NCBI RefSeq assembly: GCF_017837635.1
Contig: NZ_JAGJRS010000009.1
Location: 38,846 to 102,845, forward strand
Length of the DNA stretch: 64,000 nucleotides
Direction: 5' to 3'
Origin: Frateuria flava
GTDB lineage: Bacteria; Pseudomonadota; Gammaproteobacteria; Xanthomonadales; Rhodanobacteraceae
The position numbers and the translations under genes were made by a program. Shown here piece after piece: positions 26,264-35,121 of the stretch. Numbering within the stretch: position 1 is the first letter of the stretch; each line of letters starts with the position of its first letter. The notes beneath the pieces were generated by a model that did no database searches, was not told the DNA's origin, and saw only the letters and a program-made list of their open reading frames with translations.

Positions 26264-26340
26264 TCGCGGGCGATTCGGGACGCTGAGCGGGCCAGTATAG
26301 CCGGGGTGGGTGGAAAGGCGGGAACGCGGGCGTATGGCAA

Positions 26341-26445
26341 CCACCGTTCGCCCTGAGCGCGTAGCGGAGCGAAGTCGAAGGGCCCGTTTCGCGGAGGGAA
26401 CCCTTCGACTTCGGCACTTTGGGCCTACGCTCAGGGCGAACGGGC
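26341..26445. repeat. Family C inverted repeat pair
   Basis: CCGTTCGCCCTGAGCG ... AGCGAAGTCGAAGGG and, in reverse, CCCTTCGACTTCGGC ... CGCTCAGGGCGAACGG. The same halves recur at 47171-47325. This is a dispersed non-coding palindromic unit. Confidence 0.7.
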
Positions 26446-26455
26446 ATTTGGGGTT

Positions 26456-26570
26456 CCCTCTCCCTCCGGGAGAGGGTGCCCGCAGGGGGGGAGAGGGTTC
26501 GGGCGGGAGCGGGCTCTTCGCGCTGACCGGACCGTCTCCCCAACCCCTCTCCCGAGGGGGAAAAGGGCTC
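26456..26570. repeat. Family B palindromic repeat pair
   Basis: CCCTCTCCCTCCGGGAGAGGG at the left and CCAACCCCTCTCCCGAGGGG at the right, enclosing about 65 bp. It adjoins the 3' end of dnaE. Confidence 0.65.
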
Positions 26571-26574
26571 TGGA

Positions 26575-29500
26575 TTACGCGTCGGACTTGACGATCCTGA
26601 GTTTGGCCGCCTCCACCCACGACAGCCCGCGCAGCGCGCGCAGCAGGTCCGGGATGGCTTCCACGCGCCATTGTTCGCCCAGTTCCAGGTCGGCCTGGGC
26701 GCTGCGGTTGTGGTAGCCGTGCAGGATCACCGTGGCACGGCCGCCGCGGTAGCCGGCGAGGGTCTGCTTGAGTTCCTGCTCGAAACCCGGGCCGATGCCG
26801 TTGAGCTTGACCTTCAGCGCGCGGGCGTGGCGGCGGCAGGCGTCGGCCAGCGTCATGGCACCGCGGGCGCGCAACTGGAAACCGCCGCCGGAGAAGTCAT
26901 CGATGCGCAGGCCGCCGTCGACGATCAGCATCTCGTCGCGGGTGAGCAGCGGCGCGACCTGCTGGTAGAGCTCGCCGAAGAAGCTCACCTCGATGACGCC
27001 GGTACCGTCTTCCAGCCGTACGAAGGCATCGCTGTCGCCGCGCTTGCGCACGGCGGTGACCATGCCGGCCACGGTCCAGGGCGTGTCCGGCCCGCGGCGG
27101 AAGCGGTTCTCCTCGCCGTCGTTCTTGCGCGGGCGGGGCGGCTGGTAGCGCTCGGCAATCTCGCCCAGCGGGCAGGTGGACAGCTGCGCCAGCTCCTCGC
27201 GCCAGGGGTCGGTGGGGTGGCCGGAGAGGTAGTGGCCGAGCGTTTCGCGTTCGCCCTGCAGCTTCTGCTCCAGCGGCCACTCGGGTGCGGTCGGCAGATC
27301 GATCTGCACCGCCGGCGTGCTGCTGCCCATCAGCGCGCCGAACATGTCGTTCTGGCCCGACTGCTTGTCGCGCAGGTGCTGCTCGGCCGCCTTGATTGCG
27401 TCGGGCAGCTGCAGCATCAGGCTGGCGCGCGTCGGTGCCAGCGCATCGAGGCTGCCGGAGAGGATCAGCGCTTCGAGCACACGGCGGTTGAGCTTGGCCG
27501 AATCGACGCGGCGGCAGAAGTCGCCCAGATCCTTGTACGGGCCACCACGGCGGCGCTCCTCGACGATCGATTCGCAGGCGCCCTGGCCGACACCCTTGAT
27601 CGCGCCCAGCCCGTAGCGGATGACCTTGGGTTCCACCGCGACGAACATGAAGTCCGAGGCGTTCACGTCCGGCGGCAGGATGGTCAGGCCGATCGCGCGC
27701 GACTCGTCCAGGAACGTCACCGCCTTGTCGGTGTTGTCCATGTCCGAGGAGATCGTCGCGGCCATGAACTCGGCCGGGTAGTGCGCCTTCAGCCACGCGG
27801 TCTGGTAGGACACCAGTGCGTAGGCGGCCGCGTGCGACTTGTTGAAGCCGTAGCCGGCGAACTTCTCCATCAGGTCGAAGATCGCGTCGGCCTTGTCGCC
27901 GGGGAGCCCGTCCTTCGCGGCACCCTCGCGGAAGGTCGCGCGGTGCTTGACCATCTCCTCGACTTTCTTCTTGCCCATCGCGCGGCGCAGCAGGTCGGCG
28001 CCGCCGAGCGTGTAGCCGCCGACGATCTGCGCCATCTGCATCACCTGCTCCTGGTAGACCATGATGCCGTAGGTCTCTTTCAGGATCGGCTCGACGCGCG
28101 GGTCGGGGTACTCCACGTCCTCGCGGCCGTGCTTGCGCGCCACGAAGCTCGGGATCAGGTCCATCGGGCCGGGGCGGTACAGCGCCACCAGCGCGACGAT
28201 GTCGCCGAAACGGTCGGGCCTGGCGTCTTTCAGCATGCGCTGCATGCCGGAGGATTCGAGCTGGAACACCGCCACTGTCTGCGCGCGCTTGAGCAGCTCG
28301 TAGGTCGGCGCGTCGTCCAGCGGAAGCGCGCTGATGTCCAGCGGCTCTTCGCCCGCCGCGGCGCGGCGCGCGTTGATGGCCTTCACCGCCCAGTCGATGA
28401 TCGTGAGCGTGCGCAGACCCAGGAAATCGAACTTCACCAGGCCGACCGCCTCGACGTCGTCCTTGTCGTACTGGGTGACCATGCCGGCGCCGCCCGGTTC
28501 GCAGTACATCGGCGCGAACTCGGTCAGCGGCTTCGGCCCGATCACCACGCCGCCGGCGTGCTTGCCGACGTTGCGGGTGAGGTTCTCCAGCTTGAGCGCC
28601 AGGTCGATCAGCGTGCGCGCTTCCTCGTCCTGCTCGTACAGCGCGCAGAACTCCCTGACCACGCGGTCGGGTTCCTTCTTCGATTTCTCGGTGCGTCCGA
28701 GCGCGTCCGAAAGCGTCAGGTCGAGCGGGCGCGGCGGGATCAGCTTGGCGATCTTGTCGACCGCGTTGTAGCCCATGCCGAGCACGCGGCCGGAGTCGCG
28801 CAGCACCGCCTTGGCCGCCATCGAGCCGTAGGTGATGATCTGGCTGACGTGCTCGCGGCCATACTTGCGCGCGACGTAGTCGATGACCTCGTCGCGGCGG
28901 TCCATGCAGAAGTCGATGTCGAAGTCGGGCATCGACACGCGTTCGGGGTTGAGGAAGCGCTCGAACAGCAGGTCGAACTGCAGCGGGTCCAGGTCGGTGA
29001 TCTTGAGCACCCAGGCGACCAGCGAGCCGGCGCCCGAACCGCGGCCCGGACCGACCGGAATCCCGTTTTGCTTACCCCAGTTGATGAAGTCGGCCACGAT
29101 CAGGAAGTAGCCGGGGAAGCCCATCTCGATGATGACGTCGAGCTCGCGCTCCAGCCGCGTTTCGTAATCGGCGAGCGTGTGGCCGGGCGCCAGCGGGTTG
29201 GCGGCCAGGCGCTCGGCCAGGCCCGCGCGCGCGGTGTCACGGATGTAGCTGTCGAGGTCGTAGCCCTCGGGCACCGGGAAGTCGGGCAGGTAGTAGGTGC
29301 CGAACTTCAGTTCCAGGTTGCAGCGCCTGGCCAGCTCGACCGTATTGTCGAGCGCCTCGGGCAGGTCAGCGAAGAGCTCCGCCATCTGTCTGGGCGACTT
29401 CAGGTACTGCTGGTCGGAGTAATCGCGTGGGCGCTTCGGATCGGCCAGTACGCGTCCCTGGTTGATGCATACGCGGGCCTCATGCGCCTCGAAGTCGTCC

Positions 29501-30117
29501 TGCTTGAGGAAGCGCACGTCGTTGCTGGCGATGAGCGGCAGCTCGAGCGCATCGCCCAGGGCCAGCGCGGCGGTGTTCCAGGCTTCCTCGCCCTCGCGGC
29601 CGCAGCGGGTCAGCTCGAGGTAAAGGCGCTCCGGAAAAAGACGTGCCAGAGGTTGCAACCGGGTGATGGCGGGGTCTACGCCCTGGCTCACCGCGATGCG
29701 CCCGACCTCGCTCTCGCGCCCGAGCAGCGCGATCAGCCCGGCGGTCGTTTCAGGGGTCAGCCAAGTCGCCTCCACCAGCGCCTTGCCGCCGTGCTGGCCG
29801 TCGCGCCAGGCGCGCGACACCAGCCGCGACAGGTTGAGGTAGCCCTCGCGGTTCTGGCAGACCAGGGTCAGCCGCCACGGCCGCGGATCATCCGGCGAAC
29901 CGATCCACAGATCGCAACCGCCGATCGGCTTGATGCCCGCCCCGCTGCACGCCTTGTAGAACTTCACCAGCGCGAACATGTTGCTGTCGTCGGTGAGCGC
30001 CACCGCCGGCATGCCTTCGCGCACGCAGGCATCGACCAGCGCCTTGATGCGGATGGTCGAGTCGACCAGCGAGTACTCGCTGTGCAGGTGGAAGTGGACG
30101 AAGCGGGCGGACATCAA
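26575..30117 (-). CDS. dnaE: DNA polymerase III subunit alpha
   Basis: The 1180-residue replicative polymerase. The N-terminal PHP domain starts [13 protein letters not shown]; the catalytic palm contains [18 protein letters not shown] near residue 400 (the two active-site Asp of C-family polymerases) and the [14 protein letters not shown] block; the helix-hairpin-helix/fingers region follows ([20 protein letters not shown]); the C-terminal OB fold is at about 1010-1085 ([19 protein letters not shown]). The length is close to E. coli (1160). In the conserved lpxB-rnhB-dnaE-accA order, although rnhB is 480 nt upstream with a small gene between. Confidence 0.97.
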   Translation of the reverse strand: MMSARFVHFHLHSEYSLVDSTIRIKALVDACVREGMPAVALTDDSNMFALVKFYKACSGAGIKPIGGCDLWIGSPDDPRPWRLTLVCQNREGYLNLSRLVSRAWRDGQHGGKALVEATWLTPETTAGLIALLGRESEVGRIAVSQGVDPAITRLQPLARLFPERLYLELTRCGREGEEAWNTAALALGDALELPLIASNDVRFLKQDDFEAHEARVCINQGRVLADPKRPRDYSDQQYLKSPRQMAELFADLPEALDNTVELARRCNLELKFGTYYLPDFPVPEGYDLDSYIRDTARAGLAERLAANPLAPGHTLADYETRLERELDVIIEMGFPGYFLIVADFINWGKQNGIPVGPGRGSGAGSLVAWVLKITDLDPLQFDLLFERFLNPERVSMPDFDIDFCMDRRDEVIDYVARKYGREHVSQIITYGSMAAKAVLRDSGRVLGMGYNAVDKIAKLIPPRPLDLTLSDALGRTEKSKKEPDRVVREFCALYEQDEEARTLIDLALKLENLTRNVGKHAGGVVIGPKPLTEFAPMYCEPGGAGMVTQYDKDDVEAVGLVKFDFLGLRTLTIIDWAVKAINARRAAAGEEPLDISALPLDDAPTYELLKRAQTVAVFQLESSGMQRMLKDARPDRFGDIVALVALYRPGPMDLIPSFVARKHGREDVEYPDPRVEPILKETYGIMVYQEQVMQMAQIVGGYTLGGADLLRRAMGKKKVEEMVKHRATFREGAAKDGLPGDKADAIFDLMEKFAGYGFNKSHAAAYALVSYQTAWLKAHYPAEFMAATISSDMDNTDKAVTFLDESRAIGLTILPPDVNASDFMFVAVEPKVIRYGLGAIKGVGQGACESIVEERRRGGPYKDLGDFCRRVDSAKLNRRVLEALILSGSLDALAPTRASLMLQLPDAIKAAEQHLRDKQSGQNDMFGALMGSSTPAVQIDLPTAPEWPLEQKLQGERETLGHYLSGHPTDPWREELAQLSTCPLGEIAERYQPPRPRKNDGEENRFRRGPDTPWTVAGMVTAVRKRGDSDAFVRLEDGTGVIEVSFFGELYQQVAPLLTRDEMLIVDGGLRIDDFSGGGFQLRARGAMTLADACRRHARALKVKLNGIGPGFEQELKQTLAGYRGGRATVILHGYHNRSAQADLELGEQWRVEAIPDLLRALRGLSWVEAAKLRIVKSDA

Positions 30118-30211
30118 GGACTCGGGAGCATCCCCGGGTTAGTCCGTGAAGGCTACGCGCGGCGCCTGCTTCTCACAAGCTTGACAGCGAGACGGAACCC
30201 GGCGGTCGCAC

Positions 30212-30415
30212 TCAGTGGACGAAGAACCGCTCGTCGTCCTCGTTCCACTCGACGTAGTGGTCGAAGCCGCTGGTCTCCAGCGGATGCCTGTCGTAATCGA
30301 CGTGAGGGAGGACGGGTTCGGGCCGCGGATTGACGCCGGGTTCGATGGTCGGGCTGGCCGAGGGTGCGGCGAACGGCTTGAGTGCAGAGCGCACATGGAA
30401 GAAGCGCGACAACAT
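30212..30415 (-). CDS. Small protein of unknown function upstream of dnaE
   Basis: A 67-residue protein starting MLSRFFHVRSALKPFA, with the ATG at 30415 preceded by GCAGGAG at good distance. It is proline-rich in the middle and ends in an acidic, aromatic tail (FDHYVEWNEDDERFFVH). No known domain recognised. A good ribosome site and the conserved-looking tail support it; the frame is also open upstream, but without a ribosome site. It sits 94 nt upstream of dnaE on the same strand. Confidence 0.55.
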   Translation of the reverse strand: MLSRFFHVRSALKPFAAPSASPTIEPGVNPRPEPVLPHVDYDRHPLETSGFDHYVEWNEDDERFFVH

Positions 30416-30597
30416 GGCACGACTCCTGCGGAGGGGTTTCCGCGGTGGAGGACGACGGCGTCCGTGCGAACGCGGGAAGAGGCCGCTCGGGCCTTCTCTC
30501 CATGAGCATAGGATGCTCCTGCCGCGCACAAAGTTGCATAGACCGATGGCCTATTTTTGCAGCCGTGCCCGGTAGGGAAACGAGCGCCGCGCCAGGG

Positions 30598-31392
30598 TCA
30601 GAAGAGGCTGCCCTGGTCGAACAGCAGTTTCACCGGGGCGAAGCTGCGGCGGTGGAGCGGGCAGGGACCAAGCCGCCTGAGCGCGGCCAGGTGTTCGGGC
30701 GTGGAGTAACCCTTGTGGCCGGCGAAACCGTAGCCGGGGTGTTGCACGTCCATCGCGCACATCAAACGGTCGCGGGTGACCTTGGCGATGATCGACGCGG
30801 CGCTGATCGCCGGCTTCAATGCGTCGCCCCCGACGATGGCCTTGCCGGGGCAGGGCAGCGCCTTGGGCAACTGGTTGCCGTCGATCCATGCCTCGTGCGC
30901 GGCGACCTTCAGGCCGGCCACGGCGCGGCACATGCCGGCCATCGTGGCCTGGAAAATGTTGATCCGGTCGATCTCCTCGACGTCCACCAGCACCACGTGC
31001 CAGGCCAGCGCACGCTGGACGATCTGCGCGTAAAGCGCTTCACGGCGGGCCTCGGTGAGCTTCTTGGAGTCGTCCAGGCCCTGGATTTTGTGGCGTGGGT
31101 TGAGGATGACGGCCGCTACTGCGAGCGGGCCGGCGAGCGGGCCGCGGCCGGCTTCGTCAACGCCGGCGATGAGGCGCTTTGCTTTGGGGGAAGGCTTGCG
31201 TTGTGGTGCGGGGAGGCCGTCCTCCTCTCCCCTCCGGGGAGAGGATTGAGGTGAGGGGCCACGGCTTGCGGGGGAATCCGTTGGAGCGCGGGCGGTAGAA
31301 ACATTGCCGCTAGGGCGGCCCCTCACCCCAGCCCTCTCCCCGGAGGGGAGAGGGAGCAGGTCTACCGCATCGTCCAGATCGTCAGGACGCAC
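30598..31392 (-). CDS. rnhB: Ribonuclease HII with repeat-derived N-terminal extension
   Basis: Cleaves RNA in RNA-DNA hybrids, including single ribonucleotides. The catalytic domain starts at [15 protein letters not shown] (about residues 74-88; catalytic D79/E80) and includes [33 protein letters not shown] and [17 protein letters not shown]. No start codon exists in frame close to this domain. The best start is the GTG at 31392: it follows GGAGG by 6 nt and overlaps the lpxB stop. That makes 264 residues against about 200 for the family; residues about 13-58 are encoded by a family B repeat pair. The catalytic assignment is firm; the start is inferred. Confidence 0.88.
   Translation of the reverse strand: MRPDDLDDAVDLLPLPSGERAGVRGRPSGNVSTARAPTDSPASRGPSPQSSPRRGEEDGLPAPQRKPSPKAKRLIAGVDEAGRGPLAGPLAVAAVILNPRHKIQGLDDSKKLTEARREALYAQIVQRALAWHVVLVDVEEIDRINIFQATMAGMCRAVAGLKVAAHEAWIDGNQLPKALPCPGKAIVGGDALKPAISAASIIAKVTRDRLMCAMDVQHPGYGFAGHKGYSTPEHLAALRRLGPCPLHRRSFAPVKLLFDQGSLF
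31221..31357. repeat. Family B palindromic repeat pair inside the 5' coding part of rnhB
   Basis: CCTCTCCCCTCCGGGGAGAG at the left and CTCTCCCCGGAGGGGAGAGG at the right, with GAGGGGCC tails pointing inward and about 75 bp between. The whole unit is open in the rnhB frame, and no in-frame start codon lies between it and the catalytic domain. Confidence 0.75.
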
Positions 31393-32596
31393 GGGGAGCC
31401 TCCAGCAGTTCCGCCACGGCGGCAGCCGCGCGCTCGCCCGCGCCACCTTCTTCGGATCCGCGCAGCGCGCGGTGCAGTTGCTCGAACGCGGCGACGACCC
31501 GCCCGCGCCGCTCGCTGTCGGCGAACAGCGCCAGCGTGGCCTGCGCCATATTCTCCGCCGTGCAGTCGTCCTGCATCAGCTCGGGCACCAGCTTCTCCTG
31601 ACCCAGCCCGCAGGCGCGCGCCAGGATGTTGGGCAGCGCGTACACGTCGGTCTTGAGCATGTTGAAGGCGCGGGCAATGCGGTAGCTCCACGGCGAGACG
31701 CGGTAGCCGACCACCATCGGGCGCTTGGCCAGCATCGCCTCCAGCGTCGCCGTGCCGGAGGCCAGCAGCACCACGTCGGCGGCCAGCATGGCCTCGTGCG
31801 CGTGCCCTTCGATCAGCAGTGGCGCGCTCTCGTCGCGCGAGCCCCGGGCCAGCAGGGCCTTCAGGCGCGCATGCACTTGCGCGTTGGCCGCGGGGAGCAC
31901 GATGCGCAAGCCGGGCAGGGCCGCACTGACCCGGCGCGCCGCTTCGATGAAGAGGGCGCCCAGCCGGTCGATCTCCGACGGCCGGCTGCCTGGAAGTACG
32001 GCCAGCACCGGGGCGTCCTGCGGAAGTTGCAGGGCGTCTCGCGCGCCCACGCGATCGGACACCAGTGCGAAGCGGTCGGCCAATGGATGCCCGACGAAGC
32101 GGGCATCGACGCCATGGCGCTGGTAGATCGGCGGCTCCATCGGGAACAGGCACAGCACGCGGTCGGCGCTCAGGCCGATCTTTTCCGCTCGCTTCTCGCG
32201 CCAGGCCCAGACCGACGGGCTGACGTAGTGCACGGTGCGCAGGCCGGCCTCGCGCAGGCGGCGCTCCACGGCCAGGTTGAAATCCGGCGCGTCGATGCCG
32301 ACCACCACGTCCGGACGTACCTCGAGCAGGCGCCCGAGCAGCGCCTTGCGCAGGTGCAGCAGGCGCGGCAGGTGCCGCAGTACCTCGGCAAAACCCATGA
32401 CCGAGAGTTCCCGGATGTCGTACCAGGACTCGAAGCCTTCGCGCTGCATGCGCGTGCCACCGATGCCAACAAAGCGGGCCTGCGGATAGCGCTTGCGCAA
32501 TGCGGCGATCAGCTCGGCGCCCAGCTGGTCGCCGGAATCTTCGCCGGCGACGAGCGCGATGAGGGGGGCTTGCATAGAGACTTCGCTAGCCTGCAT
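31382..32596 (-). CDS. lpxB: Lipid-A-disaccharide synthase
   Basis: A 404-residue GT19 glycosyltransferase that joins UDP-2,3-diacylglucosamine and lipid X in lipid A synthesis, at the inner membrane surface. Landmarks: [17 protein letters not shown] at the start, [42 protein letters not shown] and the donor-binding [13 protein letters not shown]. The ATG at 32596 is chosen for its AGGAGA site; M15 of the longest frame (32575) is possible. The stop overlaps the proposed rnhB GTG start. The gap to lpxA is 58 nt. Confidence 0.95.
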   Translation of the reverse strand: MQASEVSMQAPLIALVAGEDSGDQLGAELIAALRKRYPQARFVGIGGTRMQREGFESWYDIRELSVMGFAEVLRHLPRLLHLRKALLGRLLEVRPDVVVGIDAPDFNLAVERRLREAGLRTVHYVSPSVWAWREKRAEKIGLSADRVLCLFPMEPPIYQRHGVDARFVGHPLADRFALVSDRVGARDALQLPQDAPVLAVLPGSRPSEIDRLGALFIEAARRVSAALPGLRIVLPAANAQVHARLKALLARGSRDESAPLLIEGHAHEAMLAADVVLLASGTATLEAMLAKRPMVVGYRVSPWSYRIARAFNMLKTDVYALPNILARACGLGQEKLVPELMQDDCTAENMAQATLALFADSERRGRVVAAFEQLHRALRGSEEGGAGERAAAAVAELLEAPRAS

Positions 32597-32654
32597 GCCG
32601 ACGTCTCCTGGAGCCAAAGCAAGAACCCATGCCTATTTCCGACCAGCGAGGCGC

Positions 32655-33428
32655 TTATCGGGCCAGCGAACGCTCGCTGCGCCCCAGGAACTCCAGCATT
32701 TCGCGCACGTCGTCGCTATCCTGCGCCTGGGTTTCCAGTTGCGCGCGCGCCTCGGGTAACGACAGGCCGGCCATGTACAGCGTGCGATAGGCGCGCTTGA
32801 TCGCCGAAATGCGCGGCGCGTCGAAGCCGCGGCGTTTCAGGCCCTCGCTGTTGATGCCGCGCGGGCGGCCGTGCTGCTCGTTGGCCATCATCACGAACGG
32901 CGGCACGTCCGAGCCGACCAGGCAGCCCATGCCGATGAACGCGTGGGCGCCGACCTTGCAGAACTGATGCACGCCGGCATAGCCGGAGATGATCACCCAG
33001 TCGCCGATCTCCACGTGCCCGGCGAGCGCCGAGTAGTTGGAGAACACCACGCGGTTGCCGACCTGGCAGTCGTGCGCGATGTGCACGTAGGCGAGCAGCC
33101 AGTTGTCGTCGCCGATGCGCGTGATGCCGCCGCCCTCGCCGGTGCCGCGGTTGATGGTGACGAACTCGCGGATCAGGTTGCGGTCGCCGATCACCAGTTC
33201 GGTGCGCTCGCCGGAGAACTTCTTGTCCTGCGCCGCGCCACCGATCGAGGCGAACTGGCTGATGCGGTTCTCGCGGCCGATCTTCGTCGGGCCCTCGACC
33301 ACCACGTGCGGGCCGATCACCGTACCCTCGCCGATCTCCACCTCCGCACCGATCACGCTGTACGCGCCGATGGTGACGTTTCTGCCAATGACGGCGCTGG
33401 GGTCGATCTGCGCGGTGGGGTGAATCAT
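32655..33428 (-). CDS. lpxA: UDP-N-acetylglucosamine acyltransferase
   Basis: A 257-residue left-handed beta-helix acyltransferase, the first enzyme of lipid A synthesis. Hexapeptide repeats run through about residues 1-190, and the C-terminal helical part carries the [17 protein letters not shown] block. The catalytic base is H119 (HIAHDC). The position matching the acyl-chain ruler residue of E. coli (Gly173) is M167 in FIGMGCLVG, as in Pseudomonas aeruginosa (Met169), which predicts a short 3-hydroxyacyl donor. The ATG at 33428 overlaps the fabZ stop by 4 nt. Confidence 0.96.
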   Translation of the reverse strand: MIHPTAQIDPSAVIGRNVTIGAYSVIGAEVEIGEGTVIGPHVVVEGPTKIGRENRISQFASIGGAAQDKKFSGERTELVIGDRNLIREFVTINRGTGEGGGITRIGDDNWLLAYVHIAHDCQVGNRVVFSNYSALAGHVEIGDWVIISGYAGVHQFCKVGAHAFIGMGCLVGSDVPPFVMMANEQHGRPRGINSEGLKRRGFDAPRISAIKRAYRTLYMAGLSLPEARAQLETQAQDSDDVREMLEFLGRSERSLAR

Positions 33429-33898
33429 TTGTCGGACCTCGCGGCGCACATCAGTTCGCAGCTGGCCACTTCCTTGCCGTCGACCAGCGAACGGGCCACG
33501 AACAGGCCCATGCCGCGCATCAGGCGCTTGAGCGAGACCTCCAGCCGCAGCTGGTCGCCCGGCACCACCGGGGCGTTGAAGCGGGCGTTGTCGACCTTGG
33601 CCAGGTAGAACAGCGGGCTACCCTGGTCGCCCTTGAGGCGGCTGGAGATCTGCGTCAGCAGGCCGGCGGCCTGGGCCATCGCTTCGACGATCAGCACGCC
33701 GGGCATCACCGGATGGCCAGGAAAGTGGCCCAGGAAGAAATGCTCGTTGATGGTCACGTTCTTGAGCGCCACCACGCTCTTGTCCGGCACCAGTTCGATC
33801 ACGCGGTCGACCAGCAGAAACGGATAGCGGTGCGGCAGCAGTTGCTGGATCTGCTCCACGTTGACCGGCAGGGCCAGGGTCGCGGGGGTGTCACTCAT
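33425..33898 (-). CDS. fabZ: 3-hydroxyacyl-ACP dehydratase FabZ
   Basis: A 157-residue hot-dog-fold dehydratase of fatty acid elongation. The active-site block is [19 protein letters not shown], with catalytic His and Glu, preceded by [14 protein letters not shown]. The ATG at 33898 overlaps the lpxD stop by 8 nt, and its own stop overlaps lpxA by 4 nt, so lpxD, fabZ and lpxA are tightly coupled. This links the supply of acyl chains for phospholipid with lipid A synthesis, as in E. coli. Confidence 0.97.
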   Translation of the reverse strand: MSDTPATLALPVNVEQIQQLLPHRYPFLLVDRVIELVPDKSVVALKNVTINEHFFLGHFPGHPVMPGVLIVEAMAQAAGLLTQISSRLKGDQGSPLFYLAKVDNARFNAPVVPGDQLRLEVSLKRLMRGMGLFVARSLVDGKEVASCELMCAARSDK

Positions 33899-34919
33899 CG
33901 TTACTGTCCTTCTCCAGCGCCGACAACCGGCGCGCGTACTCATCCAGATGCTTGAAGCGGGCGGCGTTCCTGCGCCACTGACGGTTGTCCTGCAACGGTA
34001 CGCCCGAGGAATACTCGCCGGGCTCGCGGATCGAATGCGTGACCAGGCTCTTGGCGGTAATGGTAACCCGGTCGGCCAGTTCGATATGGCCAATCACCCC
34101 CGCGTTTCCGCCAATCTGGCAGTAGCGGCCGATCCGGGCGCTGCCGGCCACCGCCGCGCAGCCGGCCATGGCCGTGTGCGCGCCGACGTATACGTTGTGG
34201 GCGATCTGGATCTGGTTGTCCAGCCGTACATCCTCTTCCAGCACGGTGTCTTCGAGCGCCCCACGATCGATGGTGGTGTTCGCGCCGATTTCGCAGTCGT
34301 CGCCGATGCGCACGCCGCCCAGCTGGGGAATCTTGATCCAGTGGTCGCGCTCGAACGCCAGGCCGAAGCCGTCCGAACCGATGACCGCGCCCGCGTGCAC
34401 CAGCACGCGCCTGCCCAGCGTCACCCGCGTGACCAGCGTGACCCGCGCGACCAGGCGCGTTTGCGCGCCCACCGTGCAATCGGGGCCGACGATGCAGTGC
34501 GGGCCGAGCACGGCACCGTCTTCGACCACCGCACCGTCCTCGATCACGCAGTGCGGACCGATGCTGGCGCTGGCGCTCACCTTCGCGCTGGTGGCGACCA
34601 CCGCGCTGGGATGGATGCCACGGGGGGCCGCCGGGAGGCGTTCGAACAACGCGGCGATCTTCGCGTAGGCGACGTAGGGGTCGGCGGCGACAAGCGCCGC
34701 GGTGGGGCAGTCGCCCACGTTTTCCTCGCGCAGCACCACGACGCCCGCCCGGGTGGCCTTCAGCTGAGCGGTGTATTTGCTGTTGGAAAGAAAGCTGAGC
34801 TGGTCCGGCCCTGCCGCGGCGAGCGTGCCCACGCCACCGATCCGCCGCGTACCCTCGCCGTGGAAGGCGAAGCCGAACCGCTCGGCCAGCTCGGCCACCG
34901 TGTAGTTGTGCTCGCTCAT
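33891..34919 (-). CDS. lpxD: UDP-3-O-(3-hydroxyacyl)glucosamine N-acyltransferase
   Basis: A 342-residue third-step enzyme of lipid A synthesis. The N-terminal uridine-binding domain (about 1-100, YTVAELAERFGFAFHGEG) precedes a left-handed beta-helix of hexapeptide repeats (about 105-300, with HPSAVVATSAKV and the catalytic His in IAHNVYVGAH) and a C-terminal helix. The ATG at 34919 follows CAGGAGCGCGC. The frame is open further upstream through a family A repeat and the bamA terminator, which are not coding. First gene of the lpxD-fabZ-lpxA-lpxB run. Confidence 0.95.
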   Translation of the reverse strand: MSEHNYTVAELAERFGFAFHGEGTRRIGGVGTLAAAGPDQLSFLSNSKYTAQLKATRAGVVVLREENVGDCPTAALVAADPYVAYAKIAALFERLPAAPRGIHPSAVVATSAKVSASASIGPHCVIEDGAVVEDGAVLGPHCIVGPDCTVGAQTRLVARVTLVTRVTLGRRVLVHAGAVIGSDGFGLAFERDHWIKIPQLGGVRIGDDCEIGANTTIDRGALEDTVLEEDVRLDNQIQIAHNVYVGAHTAMAGCAAVAGSARIGRYCQIGGNAGVIGHIELADRVTITAKSLVTHSIREPGEYSSGVPLQDNRQWRRNAARFKHLDEYARRLSALEKDSNDE

Positions 34920-34997
34920 GCGCGCTCCTGTGGGGCAGGGCATTGTAGGCGAGGGCGGGGCGGGGGACGACTCCCGCAGGCCTGCCGGCGTGGTTTC

Positions 34998-35059
34998 CTG
35001 CAGGAGCGCACCTGTGCGACCGGAAGACATGGCGGTCGCGCACAGGTGCGCTCCTGCAG
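34998..35059. repeat. Family A hairpin repeat, copy 2
   Basis: CTGCAGGAGCGCACCTGTGC ... GCGCACAGGTGCGCTCCTGCAG, a long near-perfect hairpin with a short central loop containing GACATGGCGG. It lies between the bamA terminator and lpxD. Confidence 0.85.
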
Positions 35060-35071
35060 CAGGCCCAAACA

Positions 35072-35098
35072 AAAACGCGGCCCGGTGGGGCCGCGTTT
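35072..35098 (-). terminator. Intrinsic terminator of bamA
   Basis: Perfect 10-bp stem AAACGCGGCC/GGCCGCGTTT with a 6-nt loop, followed in the leftward direction by TTG and a T-rich stretch. It begins 24 nt after the bamA stop. Confidence 0.85.
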
Positions 35099-35121
35099 CG
35101 GGAGGAACCATCGTTCCCAGG

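Larger units (their letters stand above)
26264..26574. other. Repeat-filled gap between dnaE and accA
   Basis: No gene is seen in 311 nt. It holds a family C inverted pair (26341-26445) and a family B palindrome pair (26456-26570) back to back. A promoter for accA could lie in the 75 nt nearest to it, but no convincing match was found. Confidence 0.7.

Noticed and set aside
26671..30333. A 1220-codon open frame antisense to dnaE
   Set aside because: It mirrors dnaE over its full length. High GC with G/C at the third codon position keeps antisense frames open. The product has no recognisable domain and dnaE is certain.
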